Of a stretch of 64,000 bases of DNA, positions 1-7,665 are shown piece by piece. Each line of letters opens with the position of its first letter. Within the stretch, counting starts at the first letter, position 1. The notes beneath the pieces were generated by a model that saw only the letters and a program-made list of their open reading frames with translations, was not told where the DNA came from and ran no database searches. The DNA lies in assembly GCF_009728935.1 (NCBI RefSeq), contig NZ_CP034235.1, positions 7,775,501 to 7,839,500 on the forward strand, given 5' to 3'. Source of the stretch: Paenibacillus psychroresistens. Lineage in GTDB: Bacteria > Bacillota > Bacilli > Paenibacillales > NBRC-103111. Made by a program: the position numbers and the translations under genes.

Positions 1-900
1 ATATAGAGAAGCTACCATCGTCGAAAAGCCGGCAATTATTAAGACTGCATTAAACACATGGACCAGCACATGAAAGCCCAGGCTGGTTAAGCCGAGAATA
101 AATGGACTTCCCTCCTTTTGCAGCTGATCGAGTGGGATTAATAAGAGCAGCAAACCAATCGACGCAAGATAAAGAATAGCTACCAAGAGGAGCATTATAA
201 AACCTGAGCGAATCGCTTTGCGTGGCTCACTCAAGCCAGAAGCCATTAAGCCCATAACTTCTATACCGGCAAACGCATAGAATACATAGATTAATCCTTG
301 CCACATCCCCAAATAACCAGGCTTAATTATGCTCTTCCAGCTTACTGTACGTTTCGTCCACGAGGCATTCCAATCAAACCAGCCTAGCCAAATGGCTAAA
401 GCCATTAAGATAAATAAAACGATGGCAGTCACTTTCATTACGGCTAACAAATACTCGGTTTTCTCCAAGCCCTTGGCTCCGAGAATCACAATAACAAGTC
501 CAAGAACAGCATAAATCGCGCTCAATATCCAAAGCGGAAGCTGAGGGAACCAAAACTGTGTAAAAATAGAGAGCGCCAATAAGGAGCTCCCTGAGATTAG
601 CATTTCGGATGACCAATAAATCCAACCGCTGCTGAAGCCGGCCCATCGCCCATAAGCCATCTTGGCATACGTGCGGAATGAGCCTTGCTCTGGATGCGCT
701 GCAGTCATTTTAGCCAATGCTTCAAACACAAAGTAAGTGGCTACCGCTGCCAGAACAAACAGGAACAGCACGGTATAGCCACTCCTCTGCAAGGCGATAT
801 TTGAGCCAAGGAAGAAGCCATTGCCGATCGTGCAGCCCATGCCAAGCAACGTTAACTGCCACCATTTCAGGTGGCCGCGCGGTGTTTTAATGAATGGAAT
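1..900 (-). CDS. Amino-acid permease (APC family), 3' part cut by window edge, start codon unclear
   Basis: The minus strand is open from about 900 to the left edge and reads as an APC-superfamily amino-acid permease. It opens with GHLKWWQLTLLGMGC and GNGFFLGSNIAL, continues through several hydrophobic helices with AHPEQGSFRTYAK and FAGIEVMGLMA, and is cut at GFSTMVASLY. About 300 residues are present of a family length I recall as roughly 440-480. The start is a problem. The frame has a TGA at 912-910, and from there to 849 there is no ATG, GTG or TTG, although the conserved N-terminus is encoded there. The options are ATT at 900 or 891, CTG at 870, or a shortened protein from TTG 849 or ATG 840. 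The 5' end overlaps the coat gene stop at 889-887, so translation may be coupled. The family call is firm; the start is not. Confidence 0.85.
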   Translation of the reverse strand, partial: MPFIKTPRGHLKWWQLTLLGMGCTIGNGFFLGSNIALQRSGYTVLFLFVLAAVATYFVFEALAKMTAAHPEQGSFRTYAKMAYGRWAGFSSGWIYWSSEMLISGSSLLALSIFTQFWFPQLPLWILSAIYAVLGLVIVILGAKGLEKTEYLLAVMKVTAIVLFILMALAIWLGWFDWNASWTKRTVSWKSIIKPGYLGMWQGLIYVFYAFAGIEVMGLMASGLSEPRKAIRSGFIMLLLVAILYLASIGLLLLLIPLDQLQKEGSPFILGLTSLGFHVLVHVFNAVLIIAGFSTMVASLY

Positions 901-1492
901 CGAAGCTGTTCAGCATTTGCTTCATATCCTGCTCGGCAAGCTGCGGCACCTGATAATATTGGTTCTTGTTCTGGTACAGGAATATCTCATAACCCATTTC
1001 AATAAAGTCAGGCACGCTATCTGCCATCATCCGTCGCAAGACCGGATTAGTCACCTCAAATGCCGCCATCGAAAGACATGACGTTATGCCTTTAATCTGA
1101 CCTAGCATATAAGCAGAAATCCCTGCATCTTTGATTTCATTAATATTAGTCATTGGTTTTTTAGGAGCTGATTGCTGCTGCATCCCATAAACCACATCAT
1201 TATTCTGATTCATCATATAGTTTTGAGTTGGATGAGACGGTTTACTTCCTGTTGAAAAAGCTTCAACCGAAATATTGTATAAATCCGTAATAAACTCATA
1301 CTGGCGCAGCAACATCTGTTTAAGCTCTTGGTCTTGAATGAAGCCGTTATACAGCACATACTGATCTAAGACATTTATAAATCCAGCTAGAATTTCATGG
1401 GCATCGAACATCTCATGTCCACCATGATTCATCGCTTGATTCATTTGAGAATTACCTTGTAAATTGCCTTGTTGTGAATATGAGTTTTGCAT
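887..1492 (-). CDS. CotF-type spore coat protein
   Basis: A 201-residue soluble protein. Its first 30 residues are Gln/Asn/Met-rich and low in complexity (MQNSYSQQGNLQGNSQMN). A helical region follows with MFDAHEILAGFINVLDQY and QMLLRQYEFITDLYN, then a Gln/Met-rich linker, then a second helical segment (GISAYMLGQIKGITSCLSMA, LRRMMADSVPDFIEMGYEI). This layout fits the Coat F domain family of spore coat proteins and indicates an endospore former. The start is ATG 1492 with AGGAGGT just upstream (1500-1510). The 3' end overlaps the permease frame, so the two genes may be co-transcribed. The position of the protein within the coat is not visible from sequence. Confidence 0.85.
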   Translation of the reverse strand: MQNSYSQQGNLQGNSQMNQAMNHGGHEMFDAHEILAGFINVLDQYVLYNGFIQDQELKQMLLRQYEFITDLYNISVEAFSTGSKPSHPTQNYMMNQNNDVVYGMQQQSAPKKPMTNINEIKDAGISAYMLGQIKGITSCLSMAAFEVTNPVLRRMMADSVPDFIEMGYEIFLYQNKNQYYQVPQLAEQDMKQMLNSFDSIH

Positions 1493-1582
1493 GCGTCTTA
1501 TTACCTCCTGAGAAATTTGTTATAACACCCACATAGGATGGTCTCTTTAGGGTTAGATTATTCAAATAAGAGGAGGTTTCTA

Positions 1583-2185
1583 ATGAGCCAGCAGCTGAGC
1601 ATCGATATTATAACCATTCCGGCAAAAGAAGGACGAAGCTTCACATTACAGCAAGACCAGTACATTAAAATCATTGATATAGCGGGTCAGCAGGTATCCG
1701 ATTTCGTGGCTTACAACGCACACAACCACAAAGAACGGTTAGATCCCACTGTGACTATGGATGTCCTACGATCAATAAACATTAATCTGCATGACAAAAT
1801 TTACTCCAATCTGTATACACCGATGTTTACCTTAATCGAAGACAAGGTTGGTAAGCATGATTTCCTTAACTCCTCCTGCCGCCCAGAAATGTATGCTTTC
1901 TTATACCAGAAGCCTGATCACGCTAGCTGTTACCATAATTTAAATAATGCTTTAAGCCAACACGGGATTTCTCCTCCCGATCAGCATCATGCTTTTAATA
2001 TTTTTATGAATACAGTTGTTGATGAGAAGGGTTTAATCCAAGTTAAAGCTCCACTGTCCAAAGCAGGCGATTACATTACCCTAAAAGCAGAAATGGATGT
2101 CATAGTTGCCATTTCCGCATGCCCTTGTGAGGAAAGCGATTGTAACGGCTATCTATGCACACCCATTCAAGTAGAAATTCATTAA
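1583..2185 (+). CDS. DUF1989 / urea carboxylase-associated family protein
   Basis: A 200-residue protein of the DUF1989 family. Members are often encoded beside urea carboxylase, but no such gene is here. The family pattern is visible as IPAKEGRSFTLQQDQYIKII, GQQVSDFVAYNA, SNLYTPMFTLIED, CRPEMYAFLY and the Cys-rich end SACPCEESDCNGYLCTP. I chose ATG 1583 over the upstream ATG 1538 because AGGAGG at 1571-1576 is ideally spaced and the extra 15 residues do not look conserved. The stop overlaps the stop of the convergent alarmone synthetase by 4 nt. The biochemical role is not established for most of the family. Confidence 0.82.
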   Translation: MSQQLSIDIITIPAKEGRSFTLQQDQYIKIIDIAGQQVSDFVAYNAHNHKERLDPTVTMDVLRSININLHDKIYSNLYTPMFTLIEDKVGKHDFLNSSCRPEMYAFLYQKPDHASCYHNLNNALSQHGISPPDQHHAFNIFMNTVVDEKGLIQVKAPLSKAGDYITLKAEMDVIVAISACPCEESDCNGYLCTPIQVEIH

Positions 2186-2919
2186 GTCCCGCTGATCAAT
2201 CTTAATAAATCCTCCGGGATTTGAAACTGTTGGTTGCCGATTCGCAGCTGCTTAAGCTCCTCTTCCAAATCCTCTGGCTGACTTTCTTTAATTTCCGAAA
2301 TTTCCTTATGAATCATTTCCATCTTGCGATCCAAGGCTGTGGCTGTTTCCGCAGCCTCTTTCAATTCATTTAATAAATGCTGTGGCACCGATTGATTGTA
2401 TTTATAGAAAATTTTATGCTCAAGGCTGGCCCAGAAATCCATAGCAATCGTCCGAATTTGTACCTCGACACACACCTGCTCTTGCCTATCTGACATATAT
2501 ACCGGAATTTCAATCAGCATATGTAGACTTTGATAACCATTTTCCTTGGGCTGTTGGATAAAATCCTTGATTTCGAGAATCTTCAAATCGCTTTGTCCCT
2601 TAAGCATCTCGCTTAACCAATAAATATCAGAAATAAAAGAGCAAGTGATTCGAATGCCTGCAATATCTCTAATATTGCTTCTAATGCTAGGCAATGTAAT
2701 TTCGCAGCCTTTTTTAAACAGCTTCTTCATAATGCTTTCCGGTGATTTAAGCCGAGATTTGGTATGTTCAATGGGGTTGTAGTCGTGTAGGATTTGAAAT
2801 TCTTCTTTAAGAATCTCCAATTTGGTATCTATCGCATCTAAAGCAAATTTATAAACCATCATAAACCGCGTAATTTCATTCTTAAAAATCCTAAATTGTT
2901 CGACTTTGGATATTTCCAC
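2182..2919 (-). CDS. ywaC: Small alarmone synthetase, YwaC/RelP type ((p)ppGpp synthetase)
   Basis: A 245-residue protein with one RelA/SpoT synthetase domain and no hydrolase, TGS or ACT domain. From memory it follows B. subtilis YwaC closely: VYKFALDAIDTKLEIL, NPIEHTKSRLKSPESI, KKGCEITLP, DIAGIRITCSFISDIY, QPKENGYQSLHMLIEIP, VEVQIRTIAMDFWASLEHK. The enzyme transfers pyrophosphate from ATP to GDP or GTP to make the stringent-response alarmone. In B. subtilis this type is induced by cell-envelope stress. The start is GTG 2919 with AAGGAAG upstream. The C-terminus (ESQPEDLEEELKQLRIGNQ) extends about 35 residues past the usual core and is acidic and helical. It is a single-gene unit with a convergent neighbour. 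Confidence 0.93.
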   Translation of the reverse strand: MEISKVEQFRIFKNEITRFMMVYKFALDAIDTKLEILKEEFQILHDYNPIEHTKSRLKSPESIMKKLFKKGCEITLPSIRSNIRDIAGIRITCSFISDIYWLSEMLKGQSDLKILEIKDFIQQPKENGYQSLHMLIEIPVYMSDRQEQVCVEVQIRTIAMDFWASLEHKIFYKYNQSVPQHLLNELKEAAETATALDRKMEMIHKEISEIKESQPEDLEEELKQLRIGNQQFQIPEDLLRLISGT

Positions 2920-2960
2920 AGATAGTCTTCCTTCCTTATTGCATGTCTATAACTATAATT

Positions 2961-3995
2961 TTACTTCTTATTCGCGACTTTGTCATATTGTTCAATGAGC
3001 TGGTTCAAGCGCTGCAAATGAAAAGTATATTCAACAATGGATGATGCGATAATCAGCAAGCGATATTTCTGGTCGACGTCTTGGTTATAGAACTCCAATA
3101 CCTGCTTAAAGAATAGCCCACTCTCTTTAAGCACATCTTCTTCAAAGTGTGTTTCTTTATCTTTCATTTTGCCTTCATATTTCAACAAAAGGTATTCATG
3201 ACTACGGACCAATCTCTCCAGATATTGATCAAATAAATGGTTTTCGGCCTCTTCCACCTTGCTCTGAAAGAAATGCTCTTCGATGTTATCCAGCACTTGC
3301 CCTCCATGCTGCAAGGTCTTAAGCATCTGTTTGAAAACGACAATTTCTCGGACATCCATTGGATTAAGCTTGATCATTTTTACGCGTTCTTCATCAAATA
3401 ATTCAAATTGCTCTTCTAGCGCTTGCATGTCATCCTTAAATTTTTTGCTGTCGTCCCTCACAGTTCTCTCTAGCATCTCATTCGAAATCGCTGTACGCAG
3501 CAGCAAGGACATATTCTCAAACGCAGTATGTGCTTTTTTCAGATAATTCTCTTTGTATTTGGGTGGCAATATGATTAAATTCACCAGCAAAGCCGAGCCC
3601 ACCCCAACCATAATGATGGCAAAACGATTCCATGCAAACAGAAAGGTTTCATTGCCGGGAACACTCATAATGGCCAATACCGTTACTAATGTAAGCGGGA
3701 TTGTATTGCTCATTCTGATTCTAAGCGTGACAGCTATGACCAGCATTGCGACAAATCCTATAATAACAGGGCTGTCTCCGAGAAATTGAATGGCCAAAAG
3801 TGCAATAGTCGCCCCAAGCGTGTTTGTAATGATCTGATCCAGCATCAATCTCCATGTTCTATATATCGATGGTTGAATGGAGAGCAATGCCGCTACACCA
3901 GCAAACACACCTGGCTCTAAACCTATAAAGGAGCATAAATATAAAGCTAGGGTTACAGCAATTCCTGTTTTTAATACACGTGGACCTAGAGTCAT
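2961..3995 (-). CDS. DUF939 / aromatic acid exporter family membrane protein
   Basis: A 344-residue protein. Residues 1-155 form about six hydrophobic segments (TGIAVTLALYLCSFIGLEPG, FAGVAALLSIQPSIYRTWR, NTLGATIALLAIQFLG, FVAMLVIAVTLRIRM, LTLVTVLAIMSVPG, FAIIMVGVGSALLVNLIIL). A long cytoplasmic, charged, probably coiled-coil C-terminal half follows. This is the layout of the ArAE/DUF939 (FUSC-like) family, typified by B. subtilis YqjA. Export of aromatic acids is the family label rather than a shown activity. The start is ATG 3995. It lies between ywaC and a diguanylate cyclase gene on the same strand, with gaps of about 40-50 bp, so co-transcription is possible but not obvious. Confidence 0.85.
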   Translation of the reverse strand: MTLGPRVLKTGIAVTLALYLCSFIGLEPGVFAGVAALLSIQPSIYRTWRLMLDQIITNTLGATIALLAIQFLGDSPVIIGFVAMLVIAVTLRIRMSNTIPLTLVTVLAIMSVPGNETFLFAWNRFAIIMVGVGSALLVNLIILPPKYKENYLKKAHTAFENMSLLLRTAISNEMLERTVRDDSKKFKDDMQALEEQFELFDEERVKMIKLNPMDVREIVVFKQMLKTLQHGGQVLDNIEEHFFQSKVEEAENHLFDQYLERLVRSHEYLLLKYEGKMKDKETHFEEDVLKESGLFFKQVLEFYNQDVDQKYRLLIIASSIVEYTFHLQRLNQLIEQYDKVANKK

Positions 3996-4042
3996 AAAGC
4001 GTAATCCTCAATTCAATTAATTCTCAATATCCAGTAATATAC

Positions 4043-6451
4043 TTATCTTTTAACCTTCTCATTCTGAATAAACGCAATTATATCATCTTCCGATAGTGGC
4101 TTGCTAATAAAATAGCCTTGAAGAACATCGCACTCATAAGTACGCAGCATCTCAAATTGCGCTTCACTCTCTACTCCTTCAACTGTTACTTTCAGACCAA
4201 TATTATGTGCTAAATCAACGATTGCCTTAGTAATTTTCTGGTCTCTTTCTGAATGGAGCATCGAATCGATAAAAGACTTGTCTATTTTCACATCATCGAT
4301 CGGCAGGTTTTTCATATAATTTAGGGAAGAAAACCCCGTACCAAAGTCATCCAAATGAATATGTATCCCTAATTGCCTTAGTTCATCCAGCTTTTGGCGG
4401 TTGGCCTCGAACGAGTCCATCATGACCGTTTCTGTAATCTCAAGCTCGATGCATCTGGGAGAAACACCTACCTCGGTGAGGGCATTTTTAATAAATTTCA
4501 CAAAATCACTTTGTCCAATTTGGAAGGATGAGACATTGATCGAGACTTTTATCCGCTCATCTGAATCCTGATTGATTATCTTGGCAAATTGGCACGCTTT
4601 TTTAAATACCCATTTATCGATTTTTACAATCTGGCCCGTTTGTTCAGCTACCTCAATTATATCAAGTGTCGTTTTGCCTGCAAGTGCAGCCGACTTACTC
4701 CGTAAAAGTGCCTCTACGCTAGTAGTTCGCCATTCCCGCAAATCAAACAACGGTTGGTACATCAACTCAAAAAGATCGTCCTTTAGCGCCTCTCTAATTC
4801 CATTTTTAATCAGCGCTTTCTCATTGATCGCCTGCTGAATACTCTCATCGAAGATGTGATAATTGTTCCTCCCGCTGGCCTTTGCTTTATACATAGCCAT
4901 ATCTGCTTTTTGCAGAAGGGCTTCCGGGGTTACACCATGCTTCGGATACAAGGCAATGCCAATACTCGCTGTAACCGCTTGACTAACAGCATCAATCTTA
5001 ATGGGATTCTCCATCAGACCCAATAAGCGCTGTGCCACTCTTATCGTATCTGGAATGAGATCCACTATGTGAATGATAAGAATAAACTCGTCTCCACCGA
5101 TCCGCGCGACAATATCCTCAGGCCCTGCCAGCTCCTGAATACGGAGAGCGGCCTCCTTGAGAACCGCATCTCCAGTAGCGTGCCCCAATGTATCATTTAT
5201 TGTTTTGAAATTATCTAAATCAATAAAAAATACCGCTTTAGCGTCTGAATTCACCTGCTTGCTGATTACTTTATTCAGCGTCTCAAACAAATTCCGCCGA
5301 TTATGCAGCCCTGTCAGCACATCGTAATAAGCAAGGAGCATAATTTTCTCTTCACTAGCCTTTAGCTCGCTATTGGTTACCATTAATTGAGCGTCCCGCT
5401 CACTAATTCCTTGAATCATCTGATTAAACCCACTGGATAAAGCTCCAATCTCCCGGTAATTCTTCATTTCTGCATGAACTTGATAGTTTCCCTTCTCAGC
5501 AGATTGCATAAGAAGCACCAGCTTCTGGAGAGGAGCTATCCCCTTTAAAGTTGCCGCATATGCCAGAATACCATAGACCAACAAGCAAATGATTGCGATA
5601 ATAAACACACTAGAAAGCTCTTTAAGAAGCGCAGTGTTAATCTCTTTAATGTTGACCGCTGTCATTACCATCATCCCATTGTCCCCAAAGGAGGCCGACT
5701 TAAGATAGTACTTATTACCGTGCAATATAAAGGGAGTTTGCGCTCGAGTAGATTTATTTACCATTTCCTGCAATTGTTCACCAAAAATCGACTCGCCAAT
5801 TAAATAATCATCTTTATTGGCAATAATGACTCCATTTGGATTAAGCAGCATCACAAATCCCTGTTCACCAATTCTAGAAAAGCTTATGGAAGAGCTAATC
5901 TTACTCACATCAAAATCGATCGCCAGTACGCCAACGACCTCGCCAGTTTTGGAATATATAGTTTTGGCAGCTGAAATAATAATTTTCTGAGTCATATAAT
6001 CAATATAAGGCTCTGTCCAAACAATGTGGTTGCTTGGAGATTCCAAGGCTTTGGTATACCAAGCTTTTGTTCTCGGATCGTAGCTTGGGGGGATCGACAT
6101 CTTAGTGCCCGTATACATGGCTCCAGTGGTTAATCCCAGCTTCAATGCGCTGCTTTGCGGGACTGTTTTCTGATAAACCTCCAATAGTGGACTTATGCTG
6201 CTTGGATCCTTAATATAGCTAGCCTGCTTAATTAAAACGGAGCTAGAAAACTGTTCCATGGTCGCTTCTGAGCTTTTTATCAGATTCTCAAAAGCCATTA
6301 CGGTTTGCCGTAAAACGAGGTCAGATTCGTGAAAATATGTTTTTTCAATACTCGTTTTTGTATTCATATGAGAAACATAGCCAAATATTAAAATCGTTAT
6401 CGTACTAACTCCAAGAATTAACGCTGTAGCAATAAATTTAATGCTTCTCAT
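4043..6451 (-). CDS. Cache-HAMP-GGDEF-EAL c-di-GMP signalling protein
   Basis: An 802-residue membrane sensor. A TM helix at about 8-28 is followed by a large extracellular dCache-type domain to about 275 (YDPRTKAWYTKALES, VGVLAIDFDVSKIS, GFVMLLNPNGVIIAN), a second TM near 280-300, a HAMP linker, a GGDEF domain with intact RIGGDEF near residue 450, and an EAL domain with EALLR near 580. The EAL metal and catalytic motifs look intact (NVSS, ELEITET, DDFGTG, KIDKSF, EGVE). No RxxD inhibitory site is present before GGDEF (the residues are PEDI). Both synthesis and breakdown of c-di-GMP are therefore possible. The start codon lies only 39 bp after the PhnD-like lipoprotein gene on the same strand, so that protein may supply the ligand signal. 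Start ATG 6451, with AAAGGGG upstream. Confidence 0.92.
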   Translation of the reverse strand: MRSIKFIATALILGVSTITILIFGYVSHMNTKTSIEKTYFHESDLVLRQTVMAFENLIKSSEATMEQFSSSVLIKQASYIKDPSSISPLLEVYQKTVPQSSALKLGLTTGAMYTGTKMSIPPSYDPRTKAWYTKALESPSNHIVWTEPYIDYMTQKIIISAAKTIYSKTGEVVGVLAIDFDVSKISSSISFSRIGEQGFVMLLNPNGVIIANKDDYLIGESIFGEQLQEMVNKSTRAQTPFILHGNKYYLKSASFGDNGMMVMTAVNIKEINTALLKELSSVFIIAIICLLVYGILAYAATLKGIAPLQKLVLLMQSAEKGNYQVHAEMKNYREIGALSSGFNQMIQGISERDAQLMVTNSELKASEEKIMLLAYYDVLTGLHNRRNLFETLNKVISKQVNSDAKAVFFIDLDNFKTINDTLGHATGDAVLKEAALRIQELAGPEDIVARIGGDEFILIIHIVDLIPDTIRVAQRLLGLMENPIKIDAVSQAVTASIGIALYPKHGVTPEALLQKADMAMYKAKASGRNNYHIFDESIQQAINEKALIKNGIREALKDDLFELMYQPLFDLREWRTTSVEALLRSKSAALAGKTTLDIIEVAEQTGQIVKIDKWVFKKACQFAKIINQDSDERIKVSINVSSFQIGQSDFVKFIKNALTEVGVSPRCIELEITETVMMDSFEANRQKLDELRQLGIHIHLDDFGTGFSSLNYMKNLPIDDVKIDKSFIDSMLHSERDQKITKAIVDLAHNIGLKVTVEGVESEAQFEMLRTYECDVLQGYFISKPLSEDDIIAFIQNEKVKR

Positions 6452-6490
6452 TTGGAAGCACGCACCCCTTTGGCTACCTAGATAGCCAAG

Positions 6491-7375
6491 TTATTTTTTT
6501 TGCAGGAAATTGGTACGAATATAATCATTGCCAAGCAGCGTAGCAATATTGCGGATTTCATTGTACATACTGGGTTCAAACGGAATATATTTTTCTGTTT
6601 TCGAATCGAAAGCTTTTATCGCAGCAGGAGCTTTCTGATTTAATTGAATCATCGCTGTCTTAAATCTGTTTTTAAGCTTGCTGTTTAAGTCCGCTCTTGC
6701 CACAAATGGCGAGCCTGGAATATCATTGGATTTCCAAATAATCCTTATATCATCTACTTTTATTTCGCCTGTATCTATTTTTTTCCCTAATGTGAGATCA
6801 TCCATGGCGCCTGCATTTGCTTTCTTACTCATTACATCATTAAACACAGCATCATGTGAACCCGAAAAAATGGTGTCTCCCAGATATTGTTCATAATCCA
6901 GATCACGACTTTTAAACAATGCCATAGGTACAACAAAACCAGAGGTCGAGCCTTTATCCACAAAAGCAAATGATTTCCCTTGCAAATCCTCAACGGTATG
7001 AATTTCCGAATCACTTCGCGTCACAATCAGCGAATGGTAAATCGTCCCGTACCCGTATCGCGATTGAATCACCATTGGATCAAGCTTCATTTGACTCTCA
7101 GCAGCAATATAAGAAAACGCCCCATACCAGCCGATATCGACTTTTTTATTCTTCATGGCCTCAATTAATCCAAGGTAATCTTCAGGAATGAATACATCCA
7201 CCTTTACACCCAAAGTTTTTTCAAGATAAAGCTGTATGGGCTGAAAGTCGACCTTCATTTTTTCAGGACTGCCAGAGGGAACAAAACCAATCGTTAGCTT
7301 TTTAGGGGTAGAAATACATGCTGCTATCCCAATTAATAGACAAATAATAGCAGCCAATACCAGCAGTTTTCTCAA
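6491..7375 (-). CDS. PhnD-like phosphate/phosphonate-type binding lipoprotein
   Basis: A 294-residue protein with a lipoprotein signal (LVLAAIICLLIGIAAC, lipobox IAAC) and a PhnD-type type-2 periplasmic-binding fold: LTIGFVPSGSPEKMKVDFQP, YLEKTLGVKVDVFIPEDY, DIGWYGAFSYI, GKSFAFVDKGSTSGFVVP, NDIPGSPFVARADL. The start is TTG 7375 with AGGAGTGAG about nine bases upstream. There are no permease or ATPase genes nearby. The only close partner is the Cache-GGDEF-EAL gene 39 bp downstream, so I infer a sensory rather than a transport role. The ligand cannot be read from sequence; the family binds oxyanions such as phosphonate or phosphite. Confidence 0.87.
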   Translation of the reverse strand: MRKLLVLAAIICLLIGIAACISTPKKLTIGFVPSGSPEKMKVDFQPIQLYLEKTLGVKVDVFIPEDYLGLIEAMKNKKVDIGWYGAFSYIAAESQMKLDPMVIQSRYGYGTIYHSLIVTRSDSEIHTVEDLQGKSFAFVDKGSTSGFVVPMALFKSRDLDYEQYLGDTIFSGSHDAVFNDVMSKKANAGAMDDLTLGKKIDTGEIKVDDIRIIWKSNDIPGSPFVARADLNSKLKNRFKTAMIQLNQKAPAAIKAFDSKTEKYIPFEPSMYNEIRNIATLLGNDYIRTNFLQKK

Positions 7376-7492
7376 TTGTGCTCACTCCTAATTTTCTTCC
7401 CTGTAATAAGACATGTCTATACCATTGTATAGGAGATTTGTTTTCGGAATATTTACACTTTTCGACATTTATCACTAAAAGAACCAAGGATA

Positions 7493-7583
7493 CCGGCTCC
7501 GCCGTCTTTCTGAAAGAAAACGGTGCGTTTGTCCGGAATTCTAAGATCAGTATACGCAAAAAAAATATACTTTCTTAGAATTC
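7493..7583 (-). promoter_or_regulatory. Structured leader candidate ahead of the PhnD-like/GGDEF operon
   Basis: In the 290-bp gap upstream of TTG 7375 two strong foldable elements lie in series. The first has arms at 7536-7546 (GAATTCTAAGA) and 7573-7583 (TCTTAGAATTC), with a second 6-bp stem inside (AGTATA/TATACT) around an A-rich loop. The second is a hairpin CCGT-TTTCT/AGAAA-ACGG at 7502-7523, framed by CCGG at 7493-7496 and 7533-7536. They lie on the transcribed side of the lipoprotein gene, so they could form a regulatory 5' leader. They match no riboswitch class I can recall. The first hairpin could equally be a protein-binding palindrome. Confidence 0.45.
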
Positions 7584-7591
7584 TAAATAAA

Positions 7592-7613
7592 CAGACAATC
7601 CAAAGGATTGCCT
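7592..7613 (-). terminator. Rho-independent terminator of the fapA-like gene
   Basis: On the minus strand CAGGCAATCC-TTT-GGATTGTCTG forms a 10-bp stem with one G-T pair, followed by TTTATTT. It lies about 50 bp after the stop of the DUF342 gene. Confidence 0.7.
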
Positions 7614-7665
7614 GCTTTAAACAAAATTACTATGCTGCTTGCTATTGAATAAGTCACGACGCTTA

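Noticed and set aside
1538-1582. Longer N-terminus for the DUF1989 protein
   Set aside because: ATG 1583 has an ideal AGGAGG; the extension contains that site itself.
7480-7583. Cyclic di-GMP (GEMM-I) riboswitch
   Set aside because: The context invites it, and ACAAACGCACC with GACGGCGGAGCC looks vaguely similar, but the GCAAACC and GACGCAAAGCC cores and the tetraloop receptor are missing.
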